Shown here: positions 16,883-25,146 of the stretch, in pieces
Numbering within the stretch: position 1 is the stretch's first letter
How the letters are laid out: each line of letters begins with the position of its first letter
Assembly (NCBI GenBank): GCA_910574715.1
Contig: CAJTCH010000005.1
Location: forward strand, 62,001-126,000
DNA from: Lachnospiraceae bacterium
GTDB taxonomy: Bacteria > Bacillota > Clostridia > Lachnospirales > Lachnospiraceae
DNA length: 64,000 bases
Direction: 5' to 3'
Translations under genes and position numbers: made by a program
The notes under the pieces: model-generated
The model's input: only the letters and a program-made list of their open reading frames with translations
Databases searched by the model: none
What the model was told of the DNA's origin: nothing

Positions 16883-18171
16883 TGGAAAATGTAAAATGGA
16901 TGATAAAAAGGTGGGGAATTCTCTTTATAATGCTGCTGGCAGTCATAATAGCCAGCGCCATTATTTTAAAGCAGTCCAGGCAAAAAGAGACAGACGTTCT
17001 TATGGAAGACAGGGAGCATTCGATAGGGGCTTCAGTGAACAGTCATGAAGTAAAAAGTATAGAAGATGCAGCAGGGAAATCAGCAGATGATTATTCTCTT
17101 GATTCCTCAGATGTATTTCAAAAGTCAGAGAAATGCCTTATTACGGAAGATGAGAAAAGGCAGCTTCAGGAGCAGGTCTTAGCGGCGGCAGAGCAGGTGA
17201 AAGAAGTGTATAGAGATATAGAGGTTATAGGCAGTTCATCCTTTGCATCAAATATTGTAGATTTCACGGGCGAACAGTGTAAAGAGGTCGTAGCCCTCTT
17301 TGGACAGGCCGGATTTGTAAGCATTACTGAAGATTGTAATATGGTAAATCCAGAAAAGATTCAGAGTTTTTACTCGGACTATCTGGAGAAGCGTGACTCA
17401 ATGTTTACGATATATGAGGTTAACCCTGACGGCCTGATTGGCGCATTTACTTTCATATACCGGGACGATAAGCTTCAGACCTATTATGTGGGAATCGGCT
17501 GGCAGCAGGGCGGTACCCCCGAGATTAGGAGTACTTTGGTAAACAATATAGCAGAAATGAAACTAACTGAGAAAGGATATTTCATCTATTCATATGAGAT
17601 ACTGATTCCGCATTCAAGTCTGCGCCAGTACTGGCGGATCATGCCGATTTCAGATCAGTGCAGAGAACTGACAGAAAAATATATTTCCAGATTAAGCTAT
17701 GTAAACTACAATATGCTTGTGACAAACTGGGACAGCAGTAACGTAGGGGATATTCTGATGCCGTGTATGTTCGAAGATATCTACCGGATTTACACAGGAG
17801 AAATCCTGAAAGCAGAAAATCAGGTCATTCCCGCAGAGCTATATGAACAAATCATGACGACATATTTTCCGGTGTCAGTAGAAAAGGTAAGGGAATTATG
17901 CGGATATGATGAGGGCAGCGGCACGTATCCATATAAAATGATATACTCAAGGCCGTATCCTCCCTTTGGAGAGGTGGTCGATTATGCAGAGAACAACGAT
18001 GGAACGATTACGCTGTATATTGATGGAGTATGGCCAGACTATAATTCCGATTATGCATTTACAAATATAGTTGTTGTACAGCCATTTGAGGATGGAACTT
18101 TTAGATATCTGTCTAATGCCATAGAGAAAAGAGAATTGGAAATTCCCATAATAACTGGAACGGAAGGATGA
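16882..18171 (+). CDS. Membrane-anchored extracytoplasmic protein, unknown family
   Basis: A 429-residue protein from GTG 16882, coupled to the TAG of the preceding relic. One N-terminal membrane anchor (WGILFIMLLAVIIASAIIL) precedes a long outward-facing part. The C-terminal ~90 residues (GEVVDYAENNDGTITLYIDG, FEDGTFRYLSN) form a domain repeated in the neighbouring relics. I believe this matches a Lachnospiraceae DUF family (DUF6070 by memory, unverified). Two BlaI-type operators in the promoter and the adjacent blaI-blaR1 suggest beta-lactam or wall-stress control. Confidence 0.65.
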   Translation: MENVKWMIKRWGILFIMLLAVIIASAIILKQSRQKETDVLMEDREHSIGASVNSHEVKSIEDAAGKSADDYSLDSSDVFQKSEKCLITEDEKRQLQEQVLAAAEQVKEVYRDIEVIGSSSFASNIVDFTGEQCKEVVALFGQAGFVSITEDCNMVNPEKIQSFYSDYLEKRDSMFTIYEVNPDGLIGAFTFIYRDDKLQTYYVGIGWQQGGTPEIRSTLVNNIAEMKLTEKGYFIYSYEILIPHSSLRQYWRIMPISDQCRELTEKYISRLSYVNYNMLVTNWDSSNVGDILMPCMFEDIYRIYTGEILKAENQVIPAELYEQIMTTYFPVSVEKVRELCGYDEGSGTYPYKMIYSRPYPPFGEVVDYAENNDGTITLYIDGVWPDYNSDYAFTNIVVVQPFEDGTFRYLSNAIEKRELEIPIITGTEG

Positions 18172-18580
18172 AAATACTCTTTCTGAGGAGACAATTCTTG
18201 AGATGCAGGATAAACTTAAGGAAGCAGGGGGAGGTTTTCATCTGAAAATTATTTGGACGGAGCAGATATGGGAATATGCAGTGATTGATGAGGAGTCTGG
18301 AAACTATGCGTGGGAACGGCTGGGATGTTTAAATTATATTCCGAACTTTTTCGGAACTTCTGTGCCAGAGGTTACAGACATAAAGGAGAATGGGGACGGA
18401 ACGATTACATTGACTGTAGATGCTTTGTGTGACATGGTCATATGCAATGAAGCATTCATAACCCATGAACTTACTGTGCAGTTTGCAGAGGACGGGAGTT
18501 TTCAATATATAGGTAATTTAGTTCTGGATAATGGAATCCAGGAGATACCGAAGTATCAATACCGGGTGGGGATGAGGTGA
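18168..18580 (+). pseudogene. Third related gene, frameshifted C-terminal fragment
   Basis: ATG 18168 overlaps the previous TGA (ATGA coupling) but its frame closes within about 25 codons. An overlapping frame holds 125 residues from 18203 (MQDKLKEAGGGFHLKIIWTE) and ends with the same domain as the previous gene: VPEVTDIKENGDGTITLTVD and FAEDGSFQYIGN. The pair is best read as one gene reduced by deletion or frameshift. A terminator follows at 18601. Confidence 0.6.
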
Positions 18581-18600
18581 CAGATACAGTGAAAATTAAT

Positions 18601-18652
18601 AAAGACCGGATAACAGTGATAATAATGGTACTGTATCTCCGGTCTTTTTTAT
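18601..18652 (+). terminator. Terminator after the BlaI-controlled cluster
   Basis: AAAGACCGG (18601-18609) and CCGGTCTTT (18639-18647) pair perfectly and run into a T tract. It lies between the cluster and the convergent blaR1 gene. Confidence 0.85.
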
Positions 18653-18660
18653 TTCCATAT

Positions 18661-20526
18661 TTATTTCCATATATTCATATCTGATAAGACGGACATGGTT
18701 ATTTCAGCCGCATTCGCTCCGGAGGCATCAGCGCCGGCGCCGATATTGGCCGCAAAAAAGTATGTATTGCCGGCGGTTTCAACATATCCAACAAACCATC
18801 CGTTTACATTCGTATCATCGATGCTTCCTGTTCCGGTTTTCCCATAGATAGTTCCTGTTTCTGATAAGGAGAGACAGATGGAATCCTTTACTGCCTCGAC
18901 ATTTTCAGGTTGGAATCCGAAGGCGTTGTTATATAGTCTGACCAGTTGTTCTACCTGTTCTATGGGAGAAATCTTTAGGGAAGATTCCAACCAATAGAAA
19001 GGGAGACCGGCTTCTGTGTTTTCATTGCCATATCCGATTTTCTGAATGTAGTTCTTAATAGAAGCAGATCCAAGCTGTTTATCAATTCCCTGAAAATACC
19101 AGTTGACTGAAGAGCGCATGGCGGATGTCAGGGTCTGGTCAGCATTCCATTCCTTAAACGGATAGTTTTCCCCATCCCATTTCATTTTGGAATCTTCCGG
19201 TGTAATAATACCTTCTTCCAGTCCAAACAATGCGTCATACATTTTGTATGTGGAGTCAGGAGAGCGCCGTAAGGAGGCATGCTCTATATCGTAGATGCCC
19301 CATGCGTCCTGCTCAAGATTATACAAAACAAAACTTCCTTCATATTCTCCAAAATAAGACGAAAGATCCAGAGAAGTGACGTCCTTTGAAGAGGTTTTCC
19401 ATCGGTAGTGGCTATTGTCGGCCGCATATGTAGATAATATCGGCGCCAGGCTGATCAGAAGAACGGATGTCAGCAAAAAAGCAGCCATGCCTTTCAGCTT
19501 CTTCTTTAATGTTGGTGTTTCATAGGCGGCAATGCTCATGATGCGCCGTTTCATCTGTGTCATCGTTCCGCTGAGATTGACGGCAAAGGGGATGGAAGCA
19601 TGAGAGATCTTTTCGGCAAAACTGATCAATGTATTTCCATAATCTCCATAAGAATCCCCATCAAGCATGTTCAGTACGGAGGTGTCGCAGGCAACCTCCC
19701 TGTCGCATTGCATTTCTCTCAATGCAAGCCACACAACGGGATTGAACCAGTAAATAATTCTGGCAAGGACTATCAGATAATTAGCCAGTGCGTCTTTATG
19801 TCTGTAGTGCTGTAATTCATGCAGCAGCATATATCTTATCGGACGAAGCCCGCTTGTCTCAAGGCGGCACGGATTACAGGATGGCTTTTGGGTATTTTTA
19901 ATCTCCATTTCATTTTCATTATAATCTGAGATTAAATGAATCGGAAAATAGATGCAGGGCCTTAGAAGCCCTACGATCACGGGCGATTTCAAAAACGCGG
20001 TGCTGTATATGGGAATATTTTTTGTTATCTTCATCTCATGCAGGCATTCATGATACAGTCTGCGGATTTTGGGGTGTTGTAGAGGAAGCGCAGACTGTTT
20101 CAAGTTTTGTAACCGGAGGAAAGCCTTCGCCAGGAACACCACCATTACAAGGATGCCTGCAATCCAGATTCCCAGCAGTATGTTTCCGGTAATGGAAGAG
20201 GTACTGCTGCTTACAGAAAGAGTAAAATCATTCAGCCAGTCCATATTTCCGGTCGGATCGTCAGTCATTCGTTCTCTTGCTGCATTCCCTGTATATGACA
20301 CGGAGAAATTTTGAAAGAATGCAAGCGGGGAGAATATCTGAGAGAATCTGACTGGACGCAGCGGTATGAAAGGAACGGCCAGAAGTCCGAGCAGCAAAAA
20401 CCACAGATGATACTGCATCCGGCCGGACAGACTGTTTCGGAATAAATGCTTAACGGCCATAAGAAGCCCGATGATACCGCTGATGAACAGATTGCTTATA
20501 AGAAAATGTATGATAAAATCAGTCAT
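18661..20526 (-). CDS. blaR1: BlaR1-type sensor protease with penicillin-binding domain
   Basis: A 621-residue membrane sensor. The N-terminal half has several membrane helices and the M56 metalloprotease site HELQH at 236-240 with a downstream Glu/Asp-rich REMQCDREVACD. After a last membrane helix (about 345-367) the extracellular C-terminus is a class D-like penicillin-binding domain with S425-T-Y-K428 and KTGT 563-566. In known BlaR1/MecR1, beta-lactam acylation of the Ser triggers proteolysis that inactivates BlaI. Its start overlaps the blaI stop by 8 bases. No beta-lactamase gene is adjacent. Confidence 0.92.
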   Translation of the reverse strand: MTDFIIHFLISNLFISGIIGLLMAVKHLFRNSLSGRMQYHLWFLLLGLLAVPFIPLRPVRFSQIFSPLAFFQNFSVSYTGNAARERMTDDPTGNMDWLNDFTLSVSSSTSSITGNILLGIWIAGILVMVVFLAKAFLRLQNLKQSALPLQHPKIRRLYHECLHEMKITKNIPIYSTAFLKSPVIVGLLRPCIYFPIHLISDYNENEMEIKNTQKPSCNPCRLETSGLRPIRYMLLHELQHYRHKDALANYLIVLARIIYWFNPVVWLALREMQCDREVACDTSVLNMLDGDSYGDYGNTLISFAEKISHASIPFAVNLSGTMTQMKRRIMSIAAYETPTLKKKLKGMAAFLLTSVLLISLAPILSTYAADNSHYRWKTSSKDVTSLDLSSYFGEYEGSFVLYNLEQDAWGIYDIEHASLRRSPDSTYKMYDALFGLEEGIITPEDSKMKWDGENYPFKEWNADQTLTSAMRSSVNWYFQGIDKQLGSASIKNYIQKIGYGNENTEAGLPFYWLESSLKISPIEQVEQLVRLYNNAFGFQPENVEAVKDSICLSLSETGTIYGKTGTGSIDDTNVNGWFVGYVETAGNTYFFAANIGAGADASGANAAEITMSVLSDMNIWK

Positions 20527-20917
20527 GCAGTCTGCCTCCTTTACCGGGTTTTGTTGTGGAAAGAAGAGAGCGCAGGTGTTCGATCTCTGAATCAGACAGT
20601 CTGTCGTTTTCTATGTACTCAGAGAGCATGGCAGTGATATCTCCATCATAGAAACGTTTCAGGAAAGAACTGCTTTCCTGGCCAATATATTCCTTTTCCT
20701 TTACCAATGGGGTATAGACGAATACCCGGCTCTGCTTTTCATAGGCAAGAGCGCCTTTGGTTACAAGACGTTTGATCAGGGTCTGTATCGTCTTAGGACT
20801 CCAGGCGGTGGTTTTCAGTAATTTCTCAGTGATTTCGTTGGTATTGATGGGCGCGTATTTCCATACGACCTTCATTACTTCATATTCAGCTTCGGAAATC
20901 TGCGGCAGAGCGGCCAT
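20519..20917 (-). CDS. blaI: BlaI/MecI-family repressor
   Basis: A 132-residue winged-helix repressor: ISEAEYEVMKVVWKYAPINT, LLKTTAWSPKTIQTLIKRLV and KGALAYEKQSRVFVYTPLV are the HTH and wing, and the C-terminal helices form the dimer and cleavage region. It probably represses its own operon through the TTAC-N4-GTAA dyad at 20936-20947, and the gene cluster at 16668 through the two matching sites. Cotranscribed with blaR1. Confidence 0.93.
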   Translation of the reverse strand: MAALPQISEAEYEVMKVVWKYAPINTNEITEKLLKTTAWSPKTIQTLIKRLVTKGALAYEKQSRVFVYTPLVKEKEYIGQESSSFLKRFYDGDITAMLSEYIENDRLSDSEIEHLRSLLSTTKPGKGGRLHD

Positions 20918-20935
20918 AGTAAATCCCTCCTAATC

Positions 20936-20983
20936 TTACATGCGTAATAAAGATATTATATAGGGTGTACGGAGGATTGTCAA
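20936..20983 (-). promoter_or_regulatory. blaI promoter and BlaI operator
   Basis: A near-ideal minus-strand promoter: TTGACA (20978-20983), 17-bp spacer, TATAAT (20955-20960). The dyad TTAC-ATGC-GTAA at 20936-20947 lies just after the -10, where a bound repressor blocks initiation. It is the same dyad type as at 16534 and 16584. Confidence 0.85.
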
Positions 20984-21108
20984 TTATAGATGAATATAGA
21001 TGCTTAGGTTTCTTTTTCGTTGCCAGGGAAGGTAATTAACGATATAATAAGGATAAGATATCTTACCTTTTTTCAATCAGGGAAGCAGCGATTGGGAAGA
21101 ATTACCCT

Positions 21109-21302
21109 ATGGATGTGAAGGTAGAAGCTTTACCATCGGAGGGGTATTTGACCGAAGGACAGGAAGTGAATTATAATTCTGAGAATATCATTCTGGAGGA
21201 ATTTACAAAGGAACGCATTGTTGAAAAGAGATTATGCAGGAGTTCGGCCTGGATGATGCGGATATTTTGAAAAGGCTGCAGGAGGTGCAGTCTATGACGT
21301 AG
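21109..21302 (+). pseudogene. Unrecognised gene fragment with frameshift
   Basis: In the 500-base gap between blaI and the VOC gene, a frame from ATG 21109 reads MDVKVEALPSEGYLTEGQEV and NSENIILEEFTKERIVEK; one base out of frame it continues EIMQEFGLDDADILKRLQEV, ending at TAG 21300-21302. The coding-like composition across the shift indicates a broken gene. I do not recognise the family. The rest of the gap holds nothing clear. Confidence 0.4.
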
Positions 21303-21449
21303 ATAATCTTCCAGTTTATTGTGCTGCAAAACAACTATCAAAAGTCATGAAAACACTTTTATTCTGCGTGTGGAATTAACAGACAGCTTGTTGCTCTCAC
21401 ATGGCACAAGATATGAGTTTTAACTTATAAAATCCCCTGATTTGTTGGG

Positions 21450-21797
21450 TTAAGTATTACATCGAAAGCCGAATTTATCTATAAAACTGACACTGCTGGA
21501 ACTGTATGTAGTGCTGTGTACCGAATAAATGATCTCGCTTCCGTCCTGCATAATCTCAAAGCCCCGTATAACATCCTCTTTTGTTTTTAGCGTGATAGTC
21601 ATTGAAAGGGCAGTGCTTGGTTTAAAAGGGATATCCAGATTATCCGCCATCATGATCCGTTGATTTCCGATAAGGAGTTCCGCATGATAGATATATTCTT
21701 TCTGTTTTTCTGACAGTTCTCTATGAAAATCTTCCCATTTTGCATCGCTGTACCGAAGCAGGCAGTTGATTTCTGCGTCGAATGCCTTTTGGTACAT
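21450..21797 (-). CDS. VOC-superfamily (PhnB/glyoxalase-like) protein, end possibly truncated
   Basis: A 115-residue frame from ATG 21797 (GGGGCGG before it). The pattern IYHAELLIGNQRIMMADN, TLKTKEDVIRGFEIMQDG and STTYSSSSVSFIDKFGFR fits PhnB-like VOC proteins. Those usually continue FGxxWxLM; here FGFR is followed by CNT and a stop, which a single-base indel would explain. It is also shorter at the N-terminus than typical members (about 140). It is the last gene of the TetR-controlled unit. Activity doubtful. Confidence 0.6.
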   Translation of the reverse strand: MYQKAFDAEINCLLRYSDAKWEDFHRELSEKQKEYIYHAELLIGNQRIMMADNLDIPFKPSTALSMTITLKTKEDVIRGFEIMQDGSEIIYSVHSTTYSSSSVSFIDKFGFRCNT

Positions 21798-21849
21798 GTA
21801 AAAACCGCCCCTCATTCTGCAAAAACGGGACGGCTTGTCATGCTTTGTT

Positions 21850-22836
21850 CTATGATAAAATCTTTTGCCAATAGGCTTCTAATATTTTATTATCGGAATT
21901 GAAGATTTCGTGTTTACTCCCTTTTACCCGGATAAGCTTTGCGTCTATATTTTTCCTCCTGCATAATTTCTTTACAAATCGTTCCTGTTCCTTTTTGGAA
22001 ACATATGTCTCGCATTCTGCCTGGAAGATCCGGGTAGGACAGGAAATCTGACGCCACGCTTTCTTTTGGAGAGCATGGTTTAATCGATGCGTCTGCCAAA
22101 GCCATCCATAGGAGGCAGCGTTCATCTGGAATAAGGGCTCTTTGCGGCGTTTATCCTGATAATATAGGAACCGGCATTCGGAAGCGGACGCACTGTCGGC
22201 ATAATGCTCCTTTCCTTCATAGGGATGGTTTCCCGGCAGATAGTGTTCTTCCCTGCCTGCTATGCAGAAAGTCTTTGCAACAAGACATGCCAGCGGCCAG
22301 GGAATAGGGGCGCTGTTTGGGCGTATCATTGGGGAAGAGAGGATCAGCCGCGAATAGATCCGGGGCTCTTGTGCCGCTGCACAGGCCGCAATCCCGCCGC
22401 CCATAGAATGGCCATACAGGCATATGGGAAGCTCCGGGAATTCCTGTGCCGCAAGGCGGCTTACAAACAGCAGGTCATCTACATATCTTTGATAATCATC
22501 AATATGTACCAGCGAGAGATCCCCGGTATCACTGCACAGCCTGTAACTGCGGCCGTGTCCGCAGTGTTCCGGCATGAAGACATGGTATCCCCCGCGAAGA
22601 AAATAATAGATATTTTCCAGATGCTTGTCGGCTGTTTCCGTATAACCGTGGGACAGGATGACAATGCCCTGAGGCTGGTCTGCAAGGCAGCGCAGATAGA
22701 AGATCTTTTTTCCTTGTTCCCGCTCACAGTATCTTTCCGTTTTCCTCTCTGCAAGATAAGGCAGAACGGACGACTCCATTATTTCCGCATATCCTTCTGC
22801 CGGTATGATCAGATTGTGAATGGTTCTTCTATCCAT
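21850..22836 (-). CDS. Alpha/beta hydrolase (monoacylglycerol lipase/lysophospholipase-like)
   Basis: A 328-residue cytoplasmic hydrolase. The oxyanion turn HGYTE, the MPEHCGHGRS loop typical of lysophospholipases, and the nucleophile elbow GHSMGGG (Ser in the middle) are present; VKGSKHEIFN near the C-terminus supplies the catalytic His, and an Asp is expected before it. It is transcribed after the MFS transporter with an 82-base gap, and may process a compound that the transporter carries. The substrate is not known. Confidence 0.88.
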   Translation of the reverse strand: MDRRTIHNLIIPAEGYAEIMESSVLPYLAERKTERYCEREQGKKIFYLRCLADQPQGIVILSHGYTETADKHLENIYYFLRGGYHVFMPEHCGHGRSYRLCSDTGDLSLVHIDDYQRYVDDLLFVSRLAAQEFPELPICLYGHSMGGGIAACAAAQEPRIYSRLILSSPMIRPNSAPIPWPLACLVAKTFCIAGREEHYLPGNHPYEGKEHYADSASASECRFLYYQDKRRKEPLFQMNAASYGWLWQTHRLNHALQKKAWRQISCPTRIFQAECETYVSKKEQERFVKKLCRRKNIDAKLIRVKGSKHEIFNSDNKILEAYWQKILS

Positions 22837-22918
22837 GTAAGAGTTCTCCTTTCATTTCCATGACGGGCATGGCGATTCATAATAGGTTACAGCAGTCATG
22901 ACCATGTATGGCAAGTTC

Positions 22919-24268
22919 CTACCGTATATCCCGGCTGATTTTGTGTTCGTCATAAAACAGGAAGATAATCCCGCCTAAAAAGCAGAAGCATGCCGCCGTA
23001 AACGCTGCAATGCGGTAACCCGTTCCCGAGGAATCCCCAACCGTGGAAACCGCTGTAAACAGGAGCATGGAGAGGCTCTGGCCCAGCTTAAAGGCAAAAG
23101 TCCTTGCAGCATAGAACATCCCCTCACGGTTGCTTCCGGTGCGCTTCGCATCACTCTGGGCAATATCGGCAACCACTGCCTGAGGAAGGATCCCAAAGAC
23201 CGCCATAGGTAAGGAAGCCGTAACCATAAGGATCAGACCCTGTACATTTGCAGAGATTACAGAGATCCTTCCAAGAAAACCGGTATAGAGATAAGAGAAC
23301 GAAAAAATCACGAAGGCCGTCAATATCAGCTTTTTCTTGCCGAGTTTCGGCGCCAGCTTATTGATCGGAATATAAAATACCAGTGACAAAGCGGTCATAC
23401 CGACAAAATAAAGTGTGGTCATCGTTTCCGGAAGTTTCAGCAGGCTGGTGACGAAGAACGGAAGACCTGTCTGGAACATCGTAATGGCAATCCAGTACAG
23501 AATGTCCGACCCGACGAATTTCAGGAATTCCCGATTCCGGAATGTGGAAGCGAGGGAGGAAAACGCGGTATCCTGAGAGGGGACAGTATCCACATATTCT
23601 TTTTCACGGATCGACCAGACCGGCACCTGCATACAGAAAAATGCGACGACAGCCATAACCGTGAACGTAACGCGGATTGCGCCTACACGTCCCAATACCG
23701 GGATGAAAGCTCCCCAGATTACCGGCGCCAGATAGGCAACTGCGGTTCCGGCAATAAAAGTAAAAGAAATGATTGAGGAAATATTCAGGCGTTCCTGCTG
23801 GTTGTGCCCTAATTCCGGAATCAGGGCAGTATAGGGCGTACAGTAAGCCGTGATTGACAAATAGTATACCATTACCATCACGAACAGGAAAACGGCATTG
23901 ATCCAGCTGTTCTGATTGACCGGAGACCAGAATATAAGCACGGTAGACAGAGAAAGGGGCAGGGCGGCCCATTTTAAAAACGGGATACGCCGGCCATGTT
24001 CAGAGGTACAGCGGTCCGACAGGGATGCAATTAAGGGATCTGTGAACGCGTCAAAAAGCCGTCCGAAGGCGGTAATGCCGCCGATGACCGTAAAGATTCC
24101 GAGAATAACCAGTCCCTGGGGAATAAACAGTGTCTGCCCCTGTGCGACAGAGGCTTCATCCGGCTGATAAAAGTATACGAGCCAGTTAGAAATCAGACCT
24201 GACAATAAGGACCATCCGAACTGCCCGGCCGCGAATAGCCATATTTTACCTGTAGATAGTGATTTCAT
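22919..24268 (-). CDS. MFS transporter, glycoside-pentoside-hexuronide (MelB-like) type
   Basis: A 449-residue, roughly 12-helix transporter. The early motif GRLFDAFTDPLIASLSDRC followed by GRRIPFLKWAALPL is the GPH/MelB signature (DxxTDPxxxxxxDR). Such proteins are usually cation:sugar symporters. The second of two ATGs (24268) is chosen because AAGGAGG precedes it at normal spacing. The gene starts 11 bases after the TetR gene, so both are one transcript. Substrate uncertain. Confidence 0.88.
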   Translation of the reverse strand: MKSLSTGKIWLFAAGQFGWSLLSGLISNWLVYFYQPDEASVAQGQTLFIPQGLVILGIFTVIGGITAFGRLFDAFTDPLIASLSDRCTSEHGRRIPFLKWAALPLSLSTVLIFWSPVNQNSWINAVFLFVMVMVYYLSITAYCTPYTALIPELGHNQQERLNISSIISFTFIAGTAVAYLAPVIWGAFIPVLGRVGAIRVTFTVMAVVAFFCMQVPVWSIREKEYVDTVPSQDTAFSSLASTFRNREFLKFVGSDILYWIAITMFQTGLPFFVTSLLKLPETMTTLYFVGMTALSLVFYIPINKLAPKLGKKKLILTAFVIFSFSYLYTGFLGRISVISANVQGLILMVTASLPMAVFGILPQAVVADIAQSDAKRTGSNREGMFYAARTFAFKLGQSLSMLLFTAVSTVGDSSGTGYRIAAFTAACFCFLGGIIFLFYDEHKISRDIR

Positions 24269-24279
24269 ATGCATCCTCC

Positions 24280-24939
24280 TTACTGTGATTCTTTACTGCC
24301 AAGCCCGTTAAGGAGAAGATTGCCTGCAATCTCTACCTGTAAAGCCAGACCGACTCGTTCGTCTGATGAAAGGATGTGTCCATTGCAGGCCAGTTTCTGC
24401 ATCAGGCTCAGAAGCGTGTGTGTTACGGAAAAGTATACTTCATCTATGGTGTATGAAAAGGCCAGGCTTTTGTCCTTAAGGCCTTTTTCCAGAGCATTAG
24501 TCATATAAGGTTTCAGATTCAGGATATATTCTTCATATTCTTCCAGCCGTTCCTTTGAAATATGATATCTTTGGACAAAGATATCGAATTCCTGGAGAAA
24601 TTTTAGAAATAGGAATTCTTCCTGGAAAATCTTTGTAAAAATCTGGAAAATACATTTTATCTGCCGGATGCCGTTCAGTTTCTGATATGCTTCCTGGGAC
24701 AGGGAATCCAGATATTTTCCGGCGATCATCTGCCAGTAGGCAATTCCTGCCGAGATCGCAAGCTCTGCTTTGGTTTCAAAATAGCGGTAGATTGTGGCGG
24801 GGCCGACACCGGCTGCTTTGGCAATCTCCTCCACGGATGTATCTTCAATCCCTTTTTCGCAGAATAGCTTCAGGGCAGTATGGATTATCTGCTGTGTACG
24901 CTGCTCCATCTGCTGTTTTCGAATCTTAGATTCGCCCAT
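24280..24939 (-). CDS. TetR-family repressor, first gene of transporter operon
   Basis: A 219-residue regulator. The N-terminal HTH reads IIHTALKLFCEKGIEDTSVE and AGVGPATIYRYFETKAELA; the helical C-terminal ligand domain is of normal size. ATG 24939 is preferred to 25005 because of AGGAG ten bases before it. A 17-bp palindrome at 24969-24985 lies in its promoter region, so it most likely represses its own operon (transporter, hydrolase, VOC) until a ligand binds. Confidence 0.9.
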   Translation of the reverse strand: MGESKIRKQQMEQRTQQIIHTALKLFCEKGIEDTSVEEIAKAAGVGPATIYRYFETKAELAISAGIAYWQMIAGKYLDSLSQEAYQKLNGIRQIKCIFQIFTKIFQEEFLFLKFLQEFDIFVQRYHISKERLEEYEEYILNLKPYMTNALEKGLKDKSLAFSYTIDEVYFSVTHTLLSLMQKLACNGHILSSDERVGLALQVEIAGNLLLNGLGSKESQ

Positions 24940-24968
24940 AAAGTACATCTCCTGTCTTTTATATTTTA

Positions 24969-24985
24969 TGATAGTAATACTATCA
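24969..24985. promoter_or_regulatory. 17-bp palindromic TetR operator
   Basis: TGATAGTA-A-TACTATCA is a perfect inverted repeat with a one-base centre, 30 bases upstream of the TetR start and 160 upstream of the divergent XRE gene. Length and symmetry fit a TetR dimer site. Confidence 0.8.
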
Positions 24986-25146
24986 CTTTTTGGAAATGAT
25001 GTCAATATTTACGTCCTTTATGGCGCACATTTCTCTATGGTTGACTTTTTGGCAAAAAAGTGGAATGCTGCTCAATTGATAGGAAATCCTTTATTTATTA
25101 TAATGAAGAAAAGATGTAATACAAGAGATGATAAGGAGACAATAAC

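Noticed and set aside
18661-20526. A class D beta-lactamase
   Set aside because: Although the C-terminus has the STYK and KTGT motifs, the N-terminal M56 protease with HELQH and the membrane helices make it a BlaR1-type sensor.
22204-22863. A 219-codon plus-strand frame opposite the alpha/beta hydrolase
   Set aside because: The minus-strand hydrolase has a clear GHSMGGG active site; the opposite frame is a shadow.
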